Source: Strigamia acuminata (taxonomy: Eukaryota > Arthropoda > Chilopoda > Geophilomorpha > Linotaeniidae). From it: DNA of 64,000 nucleotides. Where the stretch lies: contig OX442322.1 of NCBI GenBank assembly GCA_949358305.1, positions 186,001 to 250,000 on the forward strand, in the 5' to 3' direction. The notes below the pieces were generated by a model. The model had not been told where the DNA came from. It saw nothing but the letters and a program-made list of their open reading frames with translations, and did no database searches. Position numbers and translations under genes: made by a program. The number at the start of each line of letters is the position of its first letter. Within the stretch, counting starts at the first letter, position 1. Positions 29,584-41,706 of the stretch are shown piece by piece.

Positions 29584-31624
29584 ATGTCTGACGAAAACAT
29601 TCATATGAATGAACGAGAAGTTGATGACGGAAACTTGGAAAATAGTTACGTCCGACTCGAAGACCAAACGGATTTAATTCCGGACGATTTGACAGAGTAT
29701 TGTCGACTCTATAATCTAAATCGGGCTGATTTCAAAACAATAACCGAAGCGGTTAATCATGTACGCGTACTTGAGAAAAGAAATCAGAGAATTAGACCCG
29801 ATGAAGATGAAAATTCGGAGAACGAAAGTCGGCATTCGCGGACTTCACACCGAACCCCACGAAAAACGATTCCCACGAATCGTAAGCTGGACTTTCCCTC
29901 TCCTAAAAAGAGGTTGGGATATCAAGCCCGGATAGTGTCGACTCCACAGCTAAACGATAGAATGGTACGCGAACCATCGTTTAGCCGATCTCGTAGTCAA
30001 CAAAGTTCTGGACAAAGAACACCCAACTCTAATAGTCCTTTAAATCTAGCCAAACCAAGGTCTAGATCGACTAGTGTTAATCGAACGATTAACAATAGTA
30101 ATTCGGGTTTTATCCCCCAAACTTCGGGGAATAGACAAAATGTCTCCCAAAACTCTAGACATAGACAGTATGTTACTCCAACATCTGGAAATAGACATTA
30201 TGTCCCCCCGACACCGGGGAAAGGACAGTTTGTCCCCCCAACGCAGTCAAAAAGAGTGTCAAATCGAACTCCAAGGAGATCCGATCCGATCTCACCATCC
30301 CCCGTTATTCAAAATTTACCGGTGGGAAAGACTCGTTCAAATCAGACACCCCCAGAACGAGTACAAAATGAAAGTAGTGTTCCACATGGACAACATGTAC
30401 CATCTGGCAATCATACACAGTATGAAAATTATGTTCCTCCAAGGAAAGAAATCCCCCAGGACAATCAGGTCCCTAAGGGAAATCTGCCCAATTTTGAACA
30501 TAATTCTGGTTCGGCATCCTCTGCTGGTAGTTCATCTCAAGCGAGATTTTCCACCGACGACTTGGGAGCCATCCTTACCCATGTGCGAAATATTCAAACT
30601 GATTGTGCACAGCAAGTACAACAATTTATGCAGAATAATGCACAGCAAAATAATAATGCAAACAATTCGAGCAAAACCTTTTTCAAAGGTCAGGATATGC
30701 CTGTTTTCGATGGAAAACAGAAGGACGTGGCTAAATTTTTAGCTACAGCCAAAACAGTCGCTGTCGCTAAAGGTTTAACCCTGGATGAGATGGTAAAACG
30801 CGGAATACCAACTTATTTATCTGGTATAGCCCACGAATGGCATACCGATAACATCGACAAATTTGTTGACTGGAAAACTTTCGAAAAGTTATTTTTGGCG
30901 GAGTTTGACATGATCCCTGTCACTCGAGCCCGAAAGCTTCGAAATTTAATCCAGGGCCCAGAAGAGCCACTTTATACATTTCTTTTGAGATTTAAACAAG
31001 CTCAAGGATCTTATTCAAAAAGAGATGAAGCCCCCACTCTTCTCGAGAATTTGAACTTAGTTAGTTACAATCGAATAATCGATAGAGGTCTTTATGAAGA
31101 ATCATTTAATGACATATTTCAATTTGTCCGGCAGAATAGGGCTCTTTTCGAAGCCCAAAAATGCTAGTGTAGACACTATTGCCAATAAAGAGGACGAAAC
31201 TGCCCCGTCAAATACTCAAAAAGGTAAAGACGCCAGGAGTTCGCGCCCACTCATACGATCTACTCAGACGTTGAACGCCGAACCAGAAGTTGTACCTATG
31301 GAATCTGACGAGACAGACAATCTTGAAAACGATGTGGGATTCAACAACATGGTATGTGCCCTATCGGAGAAAGCAACTGGAAAATGTTTCCATTGCAATC
31401 AACCAGGACACTTTAAGAGGGAATGTCCTTTGTTACAAAAAAGGAAATTTGCTCAGGACAAACCTCAAGGTAATGGTAATAATACCAATACCAATCCCGC
31501 CTCTGATCTTTTTAAACGACAGAGACAAAATTGGGTAACAGCTGAATCTTTGGATCAAAAACTCGAAAATTTGAATTGGGGAAATGCTGCAACAAATGAA
31601 GGTATTTACGGAATTGTGATCTAA
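29584..31624 (+). CDS. gag: Gag of element D (frame break near 31150)
   Basis: ATG at 29584 (MSDENIHMNEREVDD). The first part runs to a TAG at 31165-31167. N-terminal region charged; about residues 205-250 carry four 10-residue repeats of TSGNRQYVPP type; the capsid-like Gag domain follows (MPVFDGKQKDVAKFLATAKT ... SGIAHEWHTDN ... FEKLFLAEFD). The C-terminal part with the knuckle CFHCNQPGHFKREC lies in the +1 frame (31169-31624), and the two overlap at a run of five A. One extra A there explains the break. Its capsid region is clearly related to Gag of E, B and A, but diverged. No pol follows. Confidence 0.85.
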
Positions 31625-32645
31625 ATATTCATTCATTCGAAAAATTGAAAAGATTTCAACAAACATCTCGTTATTAGAGATAAGGGGGACAAATTATTAA
31701 AATTAATAATCAAAAAACACGTCCTTCGTAAATAAGAATTAGAGAATTTTTCTCGTGGCAAAATTAAAGGATTTTAACGAATTTGTATTTGTTAAAAAAT
31801 TTGTTAAAAAAGGGGGAAATGGATGTTATTAAACAATTATAACTATACTTTTTCACTCGAAAAATGGAATTTAACCCCGGAAAATGTAAAACTGGATCAA
31901 ATCACTTTTTTCCTATCGGAAATAAAAAATACACAATGTTGAAAGTTGAAAACTTTATTAAAAACTGTGGTTGGTAATGATATTACAAACAAACAGAATA
32001 TGTAAAGGAAAAATATTTTTTTGAAGAAAAATTATTTAATTATTTAAATTGGTAAAAAAGACCAAATTCCAAGAAGTACGGACTTAGTAGAGAACTACTA
32101 ATTAAGGTGAAACGTTGATTACAAACCAATGTTTGCAATCGGCACATGCACACCGAAATGTTCGAATGCCAACTCCAAACCCAGGTTTGCAGTCGCTAGA
32201 AACACGACATAAGTTCCACTATACATCACCGTGTAACTGTCCAAGAAAAAAGGGCCAAAAATCGTTAAAGCGAGCTTTGAAAGCTCGGGAATTCGCAATT
32301 GTGCGATACGATGTCTTTTCTAAAGAATTGACTATAGTCATGACAATTAAGGGGGACGTGATGATACTTAATTGTCAATATTATCGGTAGAAAGTTTTAT
32401 TGTCTATTAATAAACTTAACTAAAATACGTAGAACCAATTCAAATTTGTACTATTGGAAGAAATGTATCAATAAAGTTTAGCAAGAAAATCCTGAACTTA
32501 GGCAATCTAATTGAGTTAAACAACTAAATTCAGAATTGGAAGTCACAGCATCTCCCAAGATATATCAAGCCTCACAAAGGCATTTATATCCATTAGAATA
32601 GAAATAAGTGAAAGTGCAAACACTTCCAATTATTTAAGGGGGATT
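31625..32645 (+). other. Element D post-gag region, no gene
   Basis: About 1 kb of AT-rich sequence where pol would be expected. No RT, integrase or protease motif in any frame. Ends in the purine tract AAGGGGGATT directly before the 3' LTR. Confidence 0.75.
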
Positions 32646-34525
32646 TGTGACAAATTAATATGGCTATAAATGCCTATTGTGCCATTATGACGGTAATTTT
32701 ACTGTATTTGCTTGTAAAACTGATAAGAGTCCTGAATAAAGTTATTTATGATGTTTCAGAAGCAAAGTTGTTATATTAATAAATATTAATTAACATTACT
32801 TCGTGATATCAAAGTATCACGGCCAAAAATACAAGATTTCGTCTGCTAAAACAGCATTCGTCAATGCGGTATGTCGCCACTAGAAGGCGCTATCGCAAAT
32901 CAGCGGTAAATTCGAAATACGGAATTAAATGAATAACACTCAATATATTAAATAAGTATTTAATATATTGGTTTAGATTATTTAACTTGACAATAATATA
33001 AAGTTATATTATTGTATTGAAAGATTGGAAGAAAGAATTGGTCACATTCTTGGAAATGTGACCATGCGGATTAAAGGATTAAAATGTGTAACTTGGGAAT
33101 GTGTCCCCGGTATCCATTTCCGGTCCTGAGTATCCAGATCCGGTTTTGCTAAAGGATTAGCATAATCTGAAGTTGCATCCCCGTATCCACTTCCTGCGGT
33201 ACGAGATTGGTGGAACTTAATCCCACCAAGTATAAAACTCCCTGACAACAGGAAGTTAGTTAGTTCTTGATTTCTGGTTATTTGGTATGTTCCGCATGTC
33301 AAATAACTGTTTCTTACTCAGGGCATGGGCCTACCGGTCCATGCATAGCATGGCTCTGCTGAGCCATGCAACCCCCGTCAACTGAAGGCGAAGTTCGGAC
33401 TGTTAATGTTTCCGTCAAACGGTCTTGCCGAGGAGAAAGCCTCCCGCATAAGTATCCTCGTGGTCGGACAATAGAATCACGTGTGATACCAAAGTATTTA
33501 GTAACCGTTAGTAGCACTGTTACTGAAAGAGATTGACTCCATCACTTGATGGTGCCAAAGCAGTCTGCATGCAAAACATGCAGTTACCGCCAGTAGCACT
33601 ATGTGTTTGGGAAAGTTATATCTCTTCGGTGATGGTGCCAAAGCAGTCTACTTATGAGTAGTATCTCGGGTGATTAATTCTGTTGTGCAGAACTGCGGGC
33701 TATATCCCCCTGAATACCAGTGCCGTCTCTCACCGCACTGTTATTTAGGGCACGCGCGATACTGTTCTGCTCGGCAAGGCGAACTTTGACGGCAATTGTG
33801 TGTTGCGATGTTTAACCTTTATTATATTTTGTAGTTGATAAATACACCTTAATTGTTTAAACTTGGCAACAAGTTAACAACCGAAGTAAGTCACGAGACT
33901 TATTTCACTGTATGACGAATCAAATTCGTAACAATAAATTGAATACAATTTATTGAGTTAATTTATTAAACTCACAACATCGCGAATTAAATATAATTCG
34001 CAAGCGGAACCTTGGCGAATAAATGACTTCATTTATTCATTACCAATTTCCAACCCTAGTTGTGGCGGTGCACATGAGTCAACCGCACCTCTCGGATCGA
34101 ACCAAGAAGCATTACACGGACCATTACACGATACGGACCTGGAACGCGAACGAAGCAGTTCCACGATTACGAAGCGCCGACGGAAGCCGCGAGGACACAG
34201 CCAGCCCGGCTATCGCAGACGACATCTATAACTCGGTCGAGCGGGCGTTTTGCCGTTCCCGAACCCCGGATCACCAATAACCGTAATCATATTATTTCAG
34301 GGCTGTTTTACAGCCAATTTCATGTATAGTTTAACTTGTATTTAACTTGCCAAATGTCGGCATTAGTCATTTGTATAACTTTAGATTTGTTTATATTGTT
34401 TGATAACAATAAATGTCTTGTTTTGATAACTCTGTTGTATTTATTTATCTCGTTACTATTCACTAATTCACGCGACTTATACCCGGTACTATCATGCGAT
34501 AGGAGTTGTGGTCGTCACCGTCACA
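32646..34525 (+). repeat. Element D 3' LTR
   Basis: Same length (1880 bp) and, as far as I could compare, the same sequence as the 5' LTR, followed by the ACGA duplication. Confidence 0.93.
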
Positions 34526-36646
34526 ACGAAACCAATCTGCACTCCGTACACTGTACGGTGGTGTAAGCAGCTGACGTGAATTGCTACGTTTCCCCGGGCC
34601 CGTCACGTAGATCAGAAGACGGCATGGAATAAGTGCGTGTCGGGCATCGAGCTGCAAAAATTTTAGTCTGGTAGGCCTCGAAGTTATGTGATTTTTGGCC
34701 GTATCGAGCGGCGTGACCGCTTTCGACACGCTCTCCGGCGGCGTGATCATTGCCTCGCTCACGCTCAGCGAGCTGTCGGTCGGCACGAAGATGCGAACGG
34801 GTGTCTGGCGTGCATTTTTGCTAATTTTGCTTCGAACCCTGCGAGTGGATGAGTTGTTGCACGGACGAGGCGGACGTCGTTCGGCGGCTCGGGTGGATTC
34901 AACTGCGCAGAAGAGACGTTTTTTTTCTTCTAATTTTGTTCTAATTGGCAATGCATTGAAAACCCATATGAAACACAACGACATACGCACCTGCTTTTTA
35001 AAATTTTTTTTTACGTGTTTGTCAACATATATTCTTTAAAGTCGGCACTTTGCACGATAGGGTTGGCCGCAGAAAGTTGGAGCAATAACTAATTTATCTA
35101 CCCACATGTACGATTGTGTAACATGTTTCGAATGTAACGCGTTCTCCGTACGTAATAATAGATCAGCATGTACCACATATTCTGACCGCTTGCTTAAAAA
35201 AAAATTGAGGGCCAACTTTTATCGCCGTTTGCCGCGATAACAGGTGGTTTTGAATTCGCTTACACGTTTATTACAAATAAAGTTATATGTTTTAAAAGTA
35301 TTTTATTACAGCTAAGTAAAAACTTTCTGCCGCGTTTGATAGCTCAAACGCGGCCGAAAAATAACGATTTTCCCAATTGCAATTGCAATTGCAATTTTCT
35401 CCATTGCAATTATTAAATTCAACTTTTTATAATTTTTCCAAACAACAAAATGAAATGAATAAAAATCGATCTTTATTTATACTTAATGATGGCAAATTAC
35501 AACAACGAATCCAAACTTAATAATTATCCTTCGAATCCGGAATAACTTGCCTCTAGATGTTTATTTCTGGAAAATTCGTACAAAAAATCATCATTTTCGT
35601 CATTCGAAATTAACTTTAAGAAATCCTGTTCCCAAATGCTCTACTTGACGTCCCGATCTCACCGCTCTTCAAGTCTGCAAAACGCTATTTTTATTTGCCG
35701 CCGCGAGCCCTCGTTAACTTCTTGGACTGACCGGAGTTTGAATCATATAGCCGCAACAAGCTCACTACTGTTGCCGGGACGAAACCGCAAACACGTCGTA
35801 ATTAAAAAAAAAATCATCATTTTCGTCCAAACACAAAATCGCAAAATCATAATTCCTAGGTTTATAATCAACTTTATTCACGATTTCCACGTGCAAAACA
35901 ATTCGACACGCTCTTCTTAAATTCTTATAAAACAATAAGCACGCCATGAATTCCAATTTTTATTTTATTTTTTTGTTATTATATTGTATTTCAGTTTGTG
36001 TTATAATGTATAAATACAAATAAATACTAAAAAAAATTAGTTACTGCTCAAACTTTCTGCGGCCAACCCCATCGTTCGGAGAAGCTAAAGACCCCGTTTT
36101 TGTCGATTTCCAAGCGAAATTGGCCAAAATGCACGCCTAACACCGTTCGCATCTTCGTGCCATACGACAGCTCGCTGAGCGAGGCAATGGTCACGCCGCC
36201 CGATAAGGCGCCCGCAGTCAAACTCATGCCGTTTTGCATCGAATCGCATTCGCTGGCTCGATTTGAAAAATGTCGATTTCAACGTCGAATCGATCGGTTT
36301 TTAGTTTACCACGTAGCTTCGACTTCTTTTGATTGCCGCGTCTGTTTCCGAGAAATGTGAGAAAAAGTGGTTGGCACATTCAGACTAAAATTTTTGCATC
36401 TCGATGCCCGACACGCATTTATTCCATGCTGTCTGGATCTACGTGACGGGCCCGGGGAAACGCAGCAATTAACGTCATCTGCTTACACCACCGTGTACGG
36501 AGCGCAAATTGGTTTCGTAGAAAAACTTGTTGCGATAGTCGTAACGGGTGAACATACTTGCTGTCGAGCGTGGATCACATTTACTCGAAATGCATCCGCG
36601 GCATTTCGGCTATTAAACAAAAAAAATTTAAATTAAAAAAAAAACT

Positions 36647-38392
36647 TGTGACGATTCTACTTTTGGCTGATTTAATAGCCATTTAAAATAGATAATTCGG
36701 TTTATACAAGACGTTGCTAAGTTTAGCAACAACCTAACCGAGATAAGCTACGGAAGCCCTTACAAACATGAATATGTGATCAAGTAGAAATAACTTACAG
36801 TTTTGGTGTGACATAACATATTTATTACTAAATATTAATAATAACAAAGATGGGTTCTTGACGCGTGTAAACGGCGGCATCAACTGGTTGAGGATCCGGG
36901 CGAAGCCAGAGGGATACGGCTGACTTGCGGCATCGTCACAAATATCGCTACGGAGACGTATTTGGTCCGCAGCATCGATTATCTAAATATGCGAAGAGTC
37001 CTACGCATAAACAGGAATATTCGGCAGAATATTCCATTGTTTCAAATGAATAAAGTGAAGTAATTAAAATAATACAACAAATGAATTGTTATATAAATAT
37101 TAATTGGGCGGGGACCGTCACGACAATTGAGAGAACGTCGCGGGAGTTGTTGAGACTCCATCCGCCAGCATGCCTTACGACGACAAGATCTCGTGATCAG
37201 GCGCCGAGTATTTAATTGTGTGCTTTAACTCGCTATCGGTGGTACCAACCACCAGGTAAACATTTCTATGGACTTACCGGTATGAAAAGATATTGCCAAT
37301 ACAGGATTACCAATGCCCGAGTAATTTGTTTAACACAGTGTTGTTCAACTCCTGTTCACGGGTTACTAACCCGGAGGGTACGATGGGGCGGGGACCGTCA
37401 CGACGGTCGAGAGAACCATCGCGGGAGGATTTGACTCCTCCATCCGCCAGCATGCCTTACGATGACGGGATCAGCAGATCGAGCACCGGGTAAAATATTA
37501 ATTGGCCACTGCCGTTGGATTACCATTATCCAGGTAGTTATTTATCGCAACATCTTTAGATATTACTCACGGGCTACCAACCCGGCGTGTTACCTGTGTA
37601 TTAGGCCTTTACCGACTTTTAACGAGCGGAAGGACCAATCGTAGAAAGACGGGAACCTGCGCGGGCTGTTTACAACAACCATCCTGCAGCGGACTGTGGC
37701 CAGTTAGCTGAGGGACCTACTTTCATTTAGCAAGGTCGTACTGTATACGACCGTTATATTAAGCCACCGTACGAAGTCCTACTGTCCCGTAGAACAGCTG
37801 GCTAACGTTACGGGGCCATTTCATGCGAATGCATGTCTATTACCGGAGTTAGCCTTCCCGAAATAGCCCTACAACAGCAATAACAAAATAGTAATGAATA
37901 CTAACTGTGGAGAGCTGAGGTGGCCTGATGTGTCGATAGAGAATAATGAAATCAAACGATAACAATTCAACTACAGACAATATACAAGTTCAGTTATCAA
38001 GCCAAGAGCCTGGGAGAGTGAGAAACTGGAGCTTATATAGTTCTGTAGAACTACTAGATTGGCGACAGCCAATCAGCGTACGAATCGGCGGATTCTTGGG
38101 TCACTAGTCCGGACCTAATATATGACTATGTCCAGATGGGCCCAGTTGGGGTCCGGAAGGGTCCAATTGGTTCCCTTTGACAGGTAAGTAATGTGGATAT
38201 TGATTCGATGGAATCAACATCATCAAGTAATTAATACTTAATTCATTGAATAAAATAGTTATATTTTATTCATCGTGTCTTAAATAATTATTTATCACAC
38301 TTTTTAGTTTTAACCGAGTTTGAAATACGCGCGTTGGTTAAACAGCGCCATCTATGGTGAACATTGATAACTATCGATTTGTAATCATCACA
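36647..38392 (-). repeat. Element B 3' LTR (1746 bp)
   Basis: On the plus strand starts TGTGACGATTCTAC and ends GTAATCATCACA; on the coding strand TGTGATGATT...AATCGTCACA. It is homologous to the LTRs of E, with several differences. The left flank is AACT; the matching duplication would lie outside the window. Confidence 0.92.
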
Positions 38393-39136
38393 CATCCCCC
38401 GGTGACAAGCATAGAGTTTACTAACTCTTGATTGTCATTCTTAATGGATAAGAATGTTCACCTAATTCTATCGAATTAATCCACTTGGTAAGTATTTTAT
38501 TAAACTTAATCACGTTATTTCTTTCAGAAACTTCGTCACCCGATTAGACTAATCGGCTCCTCTGCACTGCGCAACTCCTGGTTGCTAAGCGACGGAAATG
38601 AACTCGTCCGAACATGGATACATGTTCGAGAAAACTAATTTCGATAGAAATTTTATTTTCTCCGTCAAATAAACTTCTTCACAGCTTATTAATCAACAAG
38701 ATAATCAATAAAAATAAACTTATGCAAAATTTTATTTATCGAAAATCTAAACTACTAATTTTTATTACGACTGTCATAAAAATTATCGAATTTCAACTTG
38801 AAATTCTTTTAATACTTCGATCAAAGCAAAATAAACACAAAATTTCCACAAAGAATTATGAAATTTGCAGATAAATCAAACAAACATATATTAATATGAT
38901 TATTTCAAAATAACAACCAAATTGAATTCGGAAACACAAATTAAATTGAATCCAATTTTAAATCAAACTATATTCTTACGAATATTTAAATAATTAGTTC
39001 AAGATTTTGAAACCAAACAAACACAACACTCATGAGAATATTTCGTAATTGCGAAAACATAACAAACACTTGGAATATTTTTTAGTCAAAAAATATTTCC
39101 ACTCAGAAAAAATAACGAATGTTAATTTTGTCCCTT
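38393..39136 (-). other. Element B 3' untranslated region and purine tract
   Basis: AT-rich. On the minus strand a CCGGGGGATG purine tract stands directly before the LTR (about 38393-38402), the usual plus-strand primer. No gene. Confidence 0.6.
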
Positions 39137-40657
39137 TTAATCCTCTTTTTCGACGTCAGTCGAAACTTTCTCTTCCTTCTTCTCGACTTCAGCAGAAGTC
39201 AGAAAATCCGACTCTTCAGTCGCCTCTGTCGAGACGGCGGAAAACACAGCTTCCTCCGGAGCTTCAATCTCCTCTGGGCTCGGAGGTGGGAACGGTAGAT
39301 CCTCGAGCAATTCCGCCACGAAATCGACGACGGAAAGCAACTCCTCGGCGTCCTCGAACTGTGCGTCGTCCGAAGTCTCAGACTTAGACGCTGGAGGGGC
39401 GCTGGACACGTCGGTTACGGCCGCTGGAGGATCCTCCACTGGTTTAGACGACGTTTCAACAGCCTGTTGCAGCTTACGAGCTCGCCCTCGTGCCAAGATA
39501 TTGGTTCGTTGAACCTTGGCAATTTCCCTCGCTCGGTCGAGCGTAAGACAGCCTCGCCCACGCGACATCGCTCTTGGTCGAACGAATTCTTCCTGCACCT
39601 CGCTTCCGGCGCTCTCGACGGCCTGGACAGTTTCAGTTGAAACTTCGGAGTCTTCAGACGGCGGCGGCGACTGTCGAAGGAGTTCGACTCTTACGCCGGC
39701 GTTGGCTTCAGCGCGGGCCCAGGTGAGGAAGCGCGGGTCGATGTAAACCGCTTCGCCGCGACTATTCAGGAAAAGTCGGCACTTTGGGCAGTGAGCCCAA
39801 CATCGCTTCTCGTTAGGCTTAATGCCTTTCACCACGTGGGGCTGAACCTCCTTGCGCCACGGCTCCGAACGCGGTCGCGTTTTCCTTCCTCGACAGTTGG
39901 GACATCTCATTAATGAGGAACCTGCGGATGCACCGCAGCACCACCCACAACCGACGCAAAAGGGGCAGATCGTCTCAGTTGCCTGGTCCGTCACGATGTT
40001 ATCGTGAGGTATTCCGGCTGCCATGTCTTGTTCGCACTGCTCCTTGCGCAGGCGGGCCTTCTCGTCCTTTTTTCGTGCCTTATTGGCCGCTCGGTACTCG
40101 CGGTTGTGAGAAACAGGCTCCGAATAACGCAAAGCGCCCGGCGGCGGCTCATTCCATCCGTATTCTGATGCAGAAGACTCAGCACCAGCAGGAAGATGCG
40201 TAACAGACGCTGATTGTCCCGTCACAGTCGGTGCAGCCGCATTCGACGTGTTGGCGACGGTGGGCGCTACGCTTGCAGTTGGCGGCCGAAATTCTGGCGA
40301 ATGCGGGGCCAACGGGACGTTGATAACGTTCGCGGGTGGACACGCCACTTGGGCCATCGGGGCCAATTGCGCCGACTCATAAATAGTTGGCTGCGCAGAA
40401 GTGGATGGGGCCTGCATCATCGCATTTAAGTCGAGCGGAAGTCCGTCCGGATGGACGCTTAGCCAATTAAGCGTTGCGAGTTGCAGCGGCGTCAGGGCGT
40501 ACATCGAGGCGGGCGCCGTCGGTATCGGTTGGGCCCTCATGTAAGCGCGTTCCGCTGAACGGCGTTGCTCGTCACTAGACGAGGTGGACGAGCTGGACGA
40601 GCTTTCATGACGGTGTCGTCGATGACTCCGTTTTGAGCGGTGTTTACCACTTCCCAT
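39137..40657 (-). CDS. Element B third ORF: Arg/Ser-rich N terminus, Cys-rich centre, acidic C terminus (unknown)
   Basis: A 506-residue ORF (ATG at 40657, MGSGKHRSKRSHRRHRHES). Parts: N-terminal RS-like stretch with a poly-Ser run; Ala/Pro/Thr-rich region (about 60-180); a basic segment (RAANKARKKDEKARLRKEQ); a Cys cluster (CPFCVGCGWCC, CPNCRGRK, CWAHCPKC, about 235-310) with paired CxxC motifs suited to zinc binding; an acidic, Pro/Glu/Ser-rich C terminus. No signal peptide or membrane segment, so it is not an envelope protein. A splice acceptor (TTTGCGTCTACAG) ends exactly at the ATG. It may be a nucleic-acid-binding or regulatory accessory protein; the function is unknown. I recognise no family. 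Confidence 0.75.
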   Translation of the reverse strand: MGSGKHRSKRSHRRHRHESSSSSSTSSSDEQRRSAERAYMRAQPIPTAPASMYALTPLQLATLNWLSVHPDGLPLDLNAMMQAPSTSAQPTIYESAQLAPMAQVACPPANVINVPLAPHSPEFRPPTASVAPTVANTSNAAAPTVTGQSASVTHLPAGAESSASEYGWNEPPPGALRYSEPVSHNREYRAANKARKKDEKARLRKEQCEQDMAAGIPHDNIVTDQATETICPFCVGCGWCCGASAGSSLMRCPNCRGRKTRPRSEPWRKEVQPHVVKGIKPNEKRCWAHCPKCRLFLNSRGEAVYIDPRFLTWARAEANAGVRVELLRQSPPPSEDSEVSTETVQAVESAGSEVQEEFVRPRAMSRGRGCLTLDRAREIAKVQRTNILARGRARKLQQAVETSSKPVEDPPAAVTDVSSAPPASKSETSDDAQFEDAEELLSVVDFVAELLEDLPFPPPSPEEIEAPEEAVFSAVSTEATEESDFLTSAEVEKKEEKVSTDVEKED

Positions 40658-41706
40658 CTGTAGACGCAAATAAATTATTTTATTAAAAAATAATTCCATT
40701 CTAAATAATCATTCCTTGAGTCCAAAGAATTAAAACGTATTGTTGGCAACGAAAATACACAACTCGAGTTATTTATAACCCTTAACACGTGACACTAATG
40801 AGTCACATTCCCCTTGTGTTTATGACACGAGAATGGACTCGCCTGACAGCGATTTTCATTGAAAATCGCAACTTGTTGATTTTTCAAAAGAAAAAATCCC
40901 CTTAGTTTTGTAAACTATTTAATCCATCTTCCGAGTATCAAAGATAACTTTTCGCATTAATTAATTAATACTTAGTCTAATAAATATCTTACATCGAAAA
41001 TTCATCGCCAAATAATTTATGCAAGCCTCGACCGCGACTTGATTTAAATAATTAGTGCCTACATACTTAAATTTTAATAATTCATTATTCATATTTAACT
41101 CAACTATTCGACTGAATAGATAAACTTCCAGAGTGATTTAATGCCGATTCACGTGTATAATACACGTGAATTTTTTAACTTTTATCGGGACGCCGATAAT
41201 TTATCAATTGTTGCGAACAATTTTCAATTCTTTGGTCAAAGAAAAATAACGAAACTACTTACTGTTGGAAGTTTCGTGTTTGCAGTTGGCTAAATGAATT
41301 AGCGTCGAAATTCTCAAGTCGAAAAAGTGAAGAGGAGACGAAGGGACGAAGTCACTGGTATCCACGTGTTTAACGAAGTGTTTTTTGTGCAATGAACCCT
41401 GGGACTTTTATTCCCTATTAATTATCGGGTTCAAGGTTTAATCACACCTCGTAAATCTCGTATCCTCGTGAAGAGGCGAGAACATCACTTTTCAAAGTAA
41501 TTCTCTGTATTTTAGTTAAAATACATGTAAATACAACCAAAAATTAAAATATTCTATCGAATATTTAATTCATCGCAACAAATTCATATTTTAATATAAA
41601 TTTCGATAAATATCGTAATATCTTGTCCCCCGGTGTTGAGATTATGAATCACTACACCTGTCAGACATGTAAATAATTACAGTCTCCAAGTTTTGAATAA
41701 AACTTA
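40658..41706 (-). promoter_or_regulatory. Pol-ORF3 spacer of element B with likely intron
   Basis: No ORF. On the minus strand a strong donor, CCAACA|GTAAGT (41263/41262), and the acceptor before 40657 would define a ~605-nt intron whose removal places the ORF3 ATG at the exon start. An upstream AATAAAAG box near 41400 might mark a separate promoter, but a spliced genomic RNA is equally possible. Confidence 0.45.

Larger units (their letters stand above)
26892..34525 (+). mobile_element. Gag-only LTR retrotransposon D (7,634 bp)
   Basis: LTRs of 1880 bp (26892-28771 and 32646-34525) start TGTGACAAATTAAT and end GTCACCGTCACA. The target duplication ACGA lies at 26888-26891 and 34526-34529. 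The primer site is 2 nt after the 5' LTR and a purine tract (AAGGGGGA) sits before the 3' LTR. The internal region has gag only; no protease, RT, RNase H or integrase. The LTRs look identical in my reading, so insertion is recent and must have relied on enzymes from another element. Confidence 0.93.
26810..36640. mobile_element. Foldback-like inverted-repeat element G, split by element D
   Basis: The segment 26810-26891 plus 34526-35060 is repeated as an imperfect inverted copy over about 36040-36600. Shared blocks in order: TTTCGAGTAAATGTGATC, CACCGT(G)TACGGAG, CCCCGGGCCCGTCACGTAGATC, ATGCCCGACACGCA, AGCTCGCTGAGCGAGGCAATG, CGTTCGCATCTTCGTGCC and GGCCGCAGAAAGTT. Element D sits at ACGA within the left arm. 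Without D it is about 2.2 kb with arms longer than 500 bp. The centre (35060-36040) is AT-rich and holds a perfect hairpin CCGCGTTTGA/TCAAACGCGG near 35332-35356. No transposase is seen. Confidence 0.65.

Noticed and set aside
32115-32390. 91-residue ORF after gag in element D as a pol remnant
   Set aside because: No RT, protease or integrase motif; composition like chance translation.
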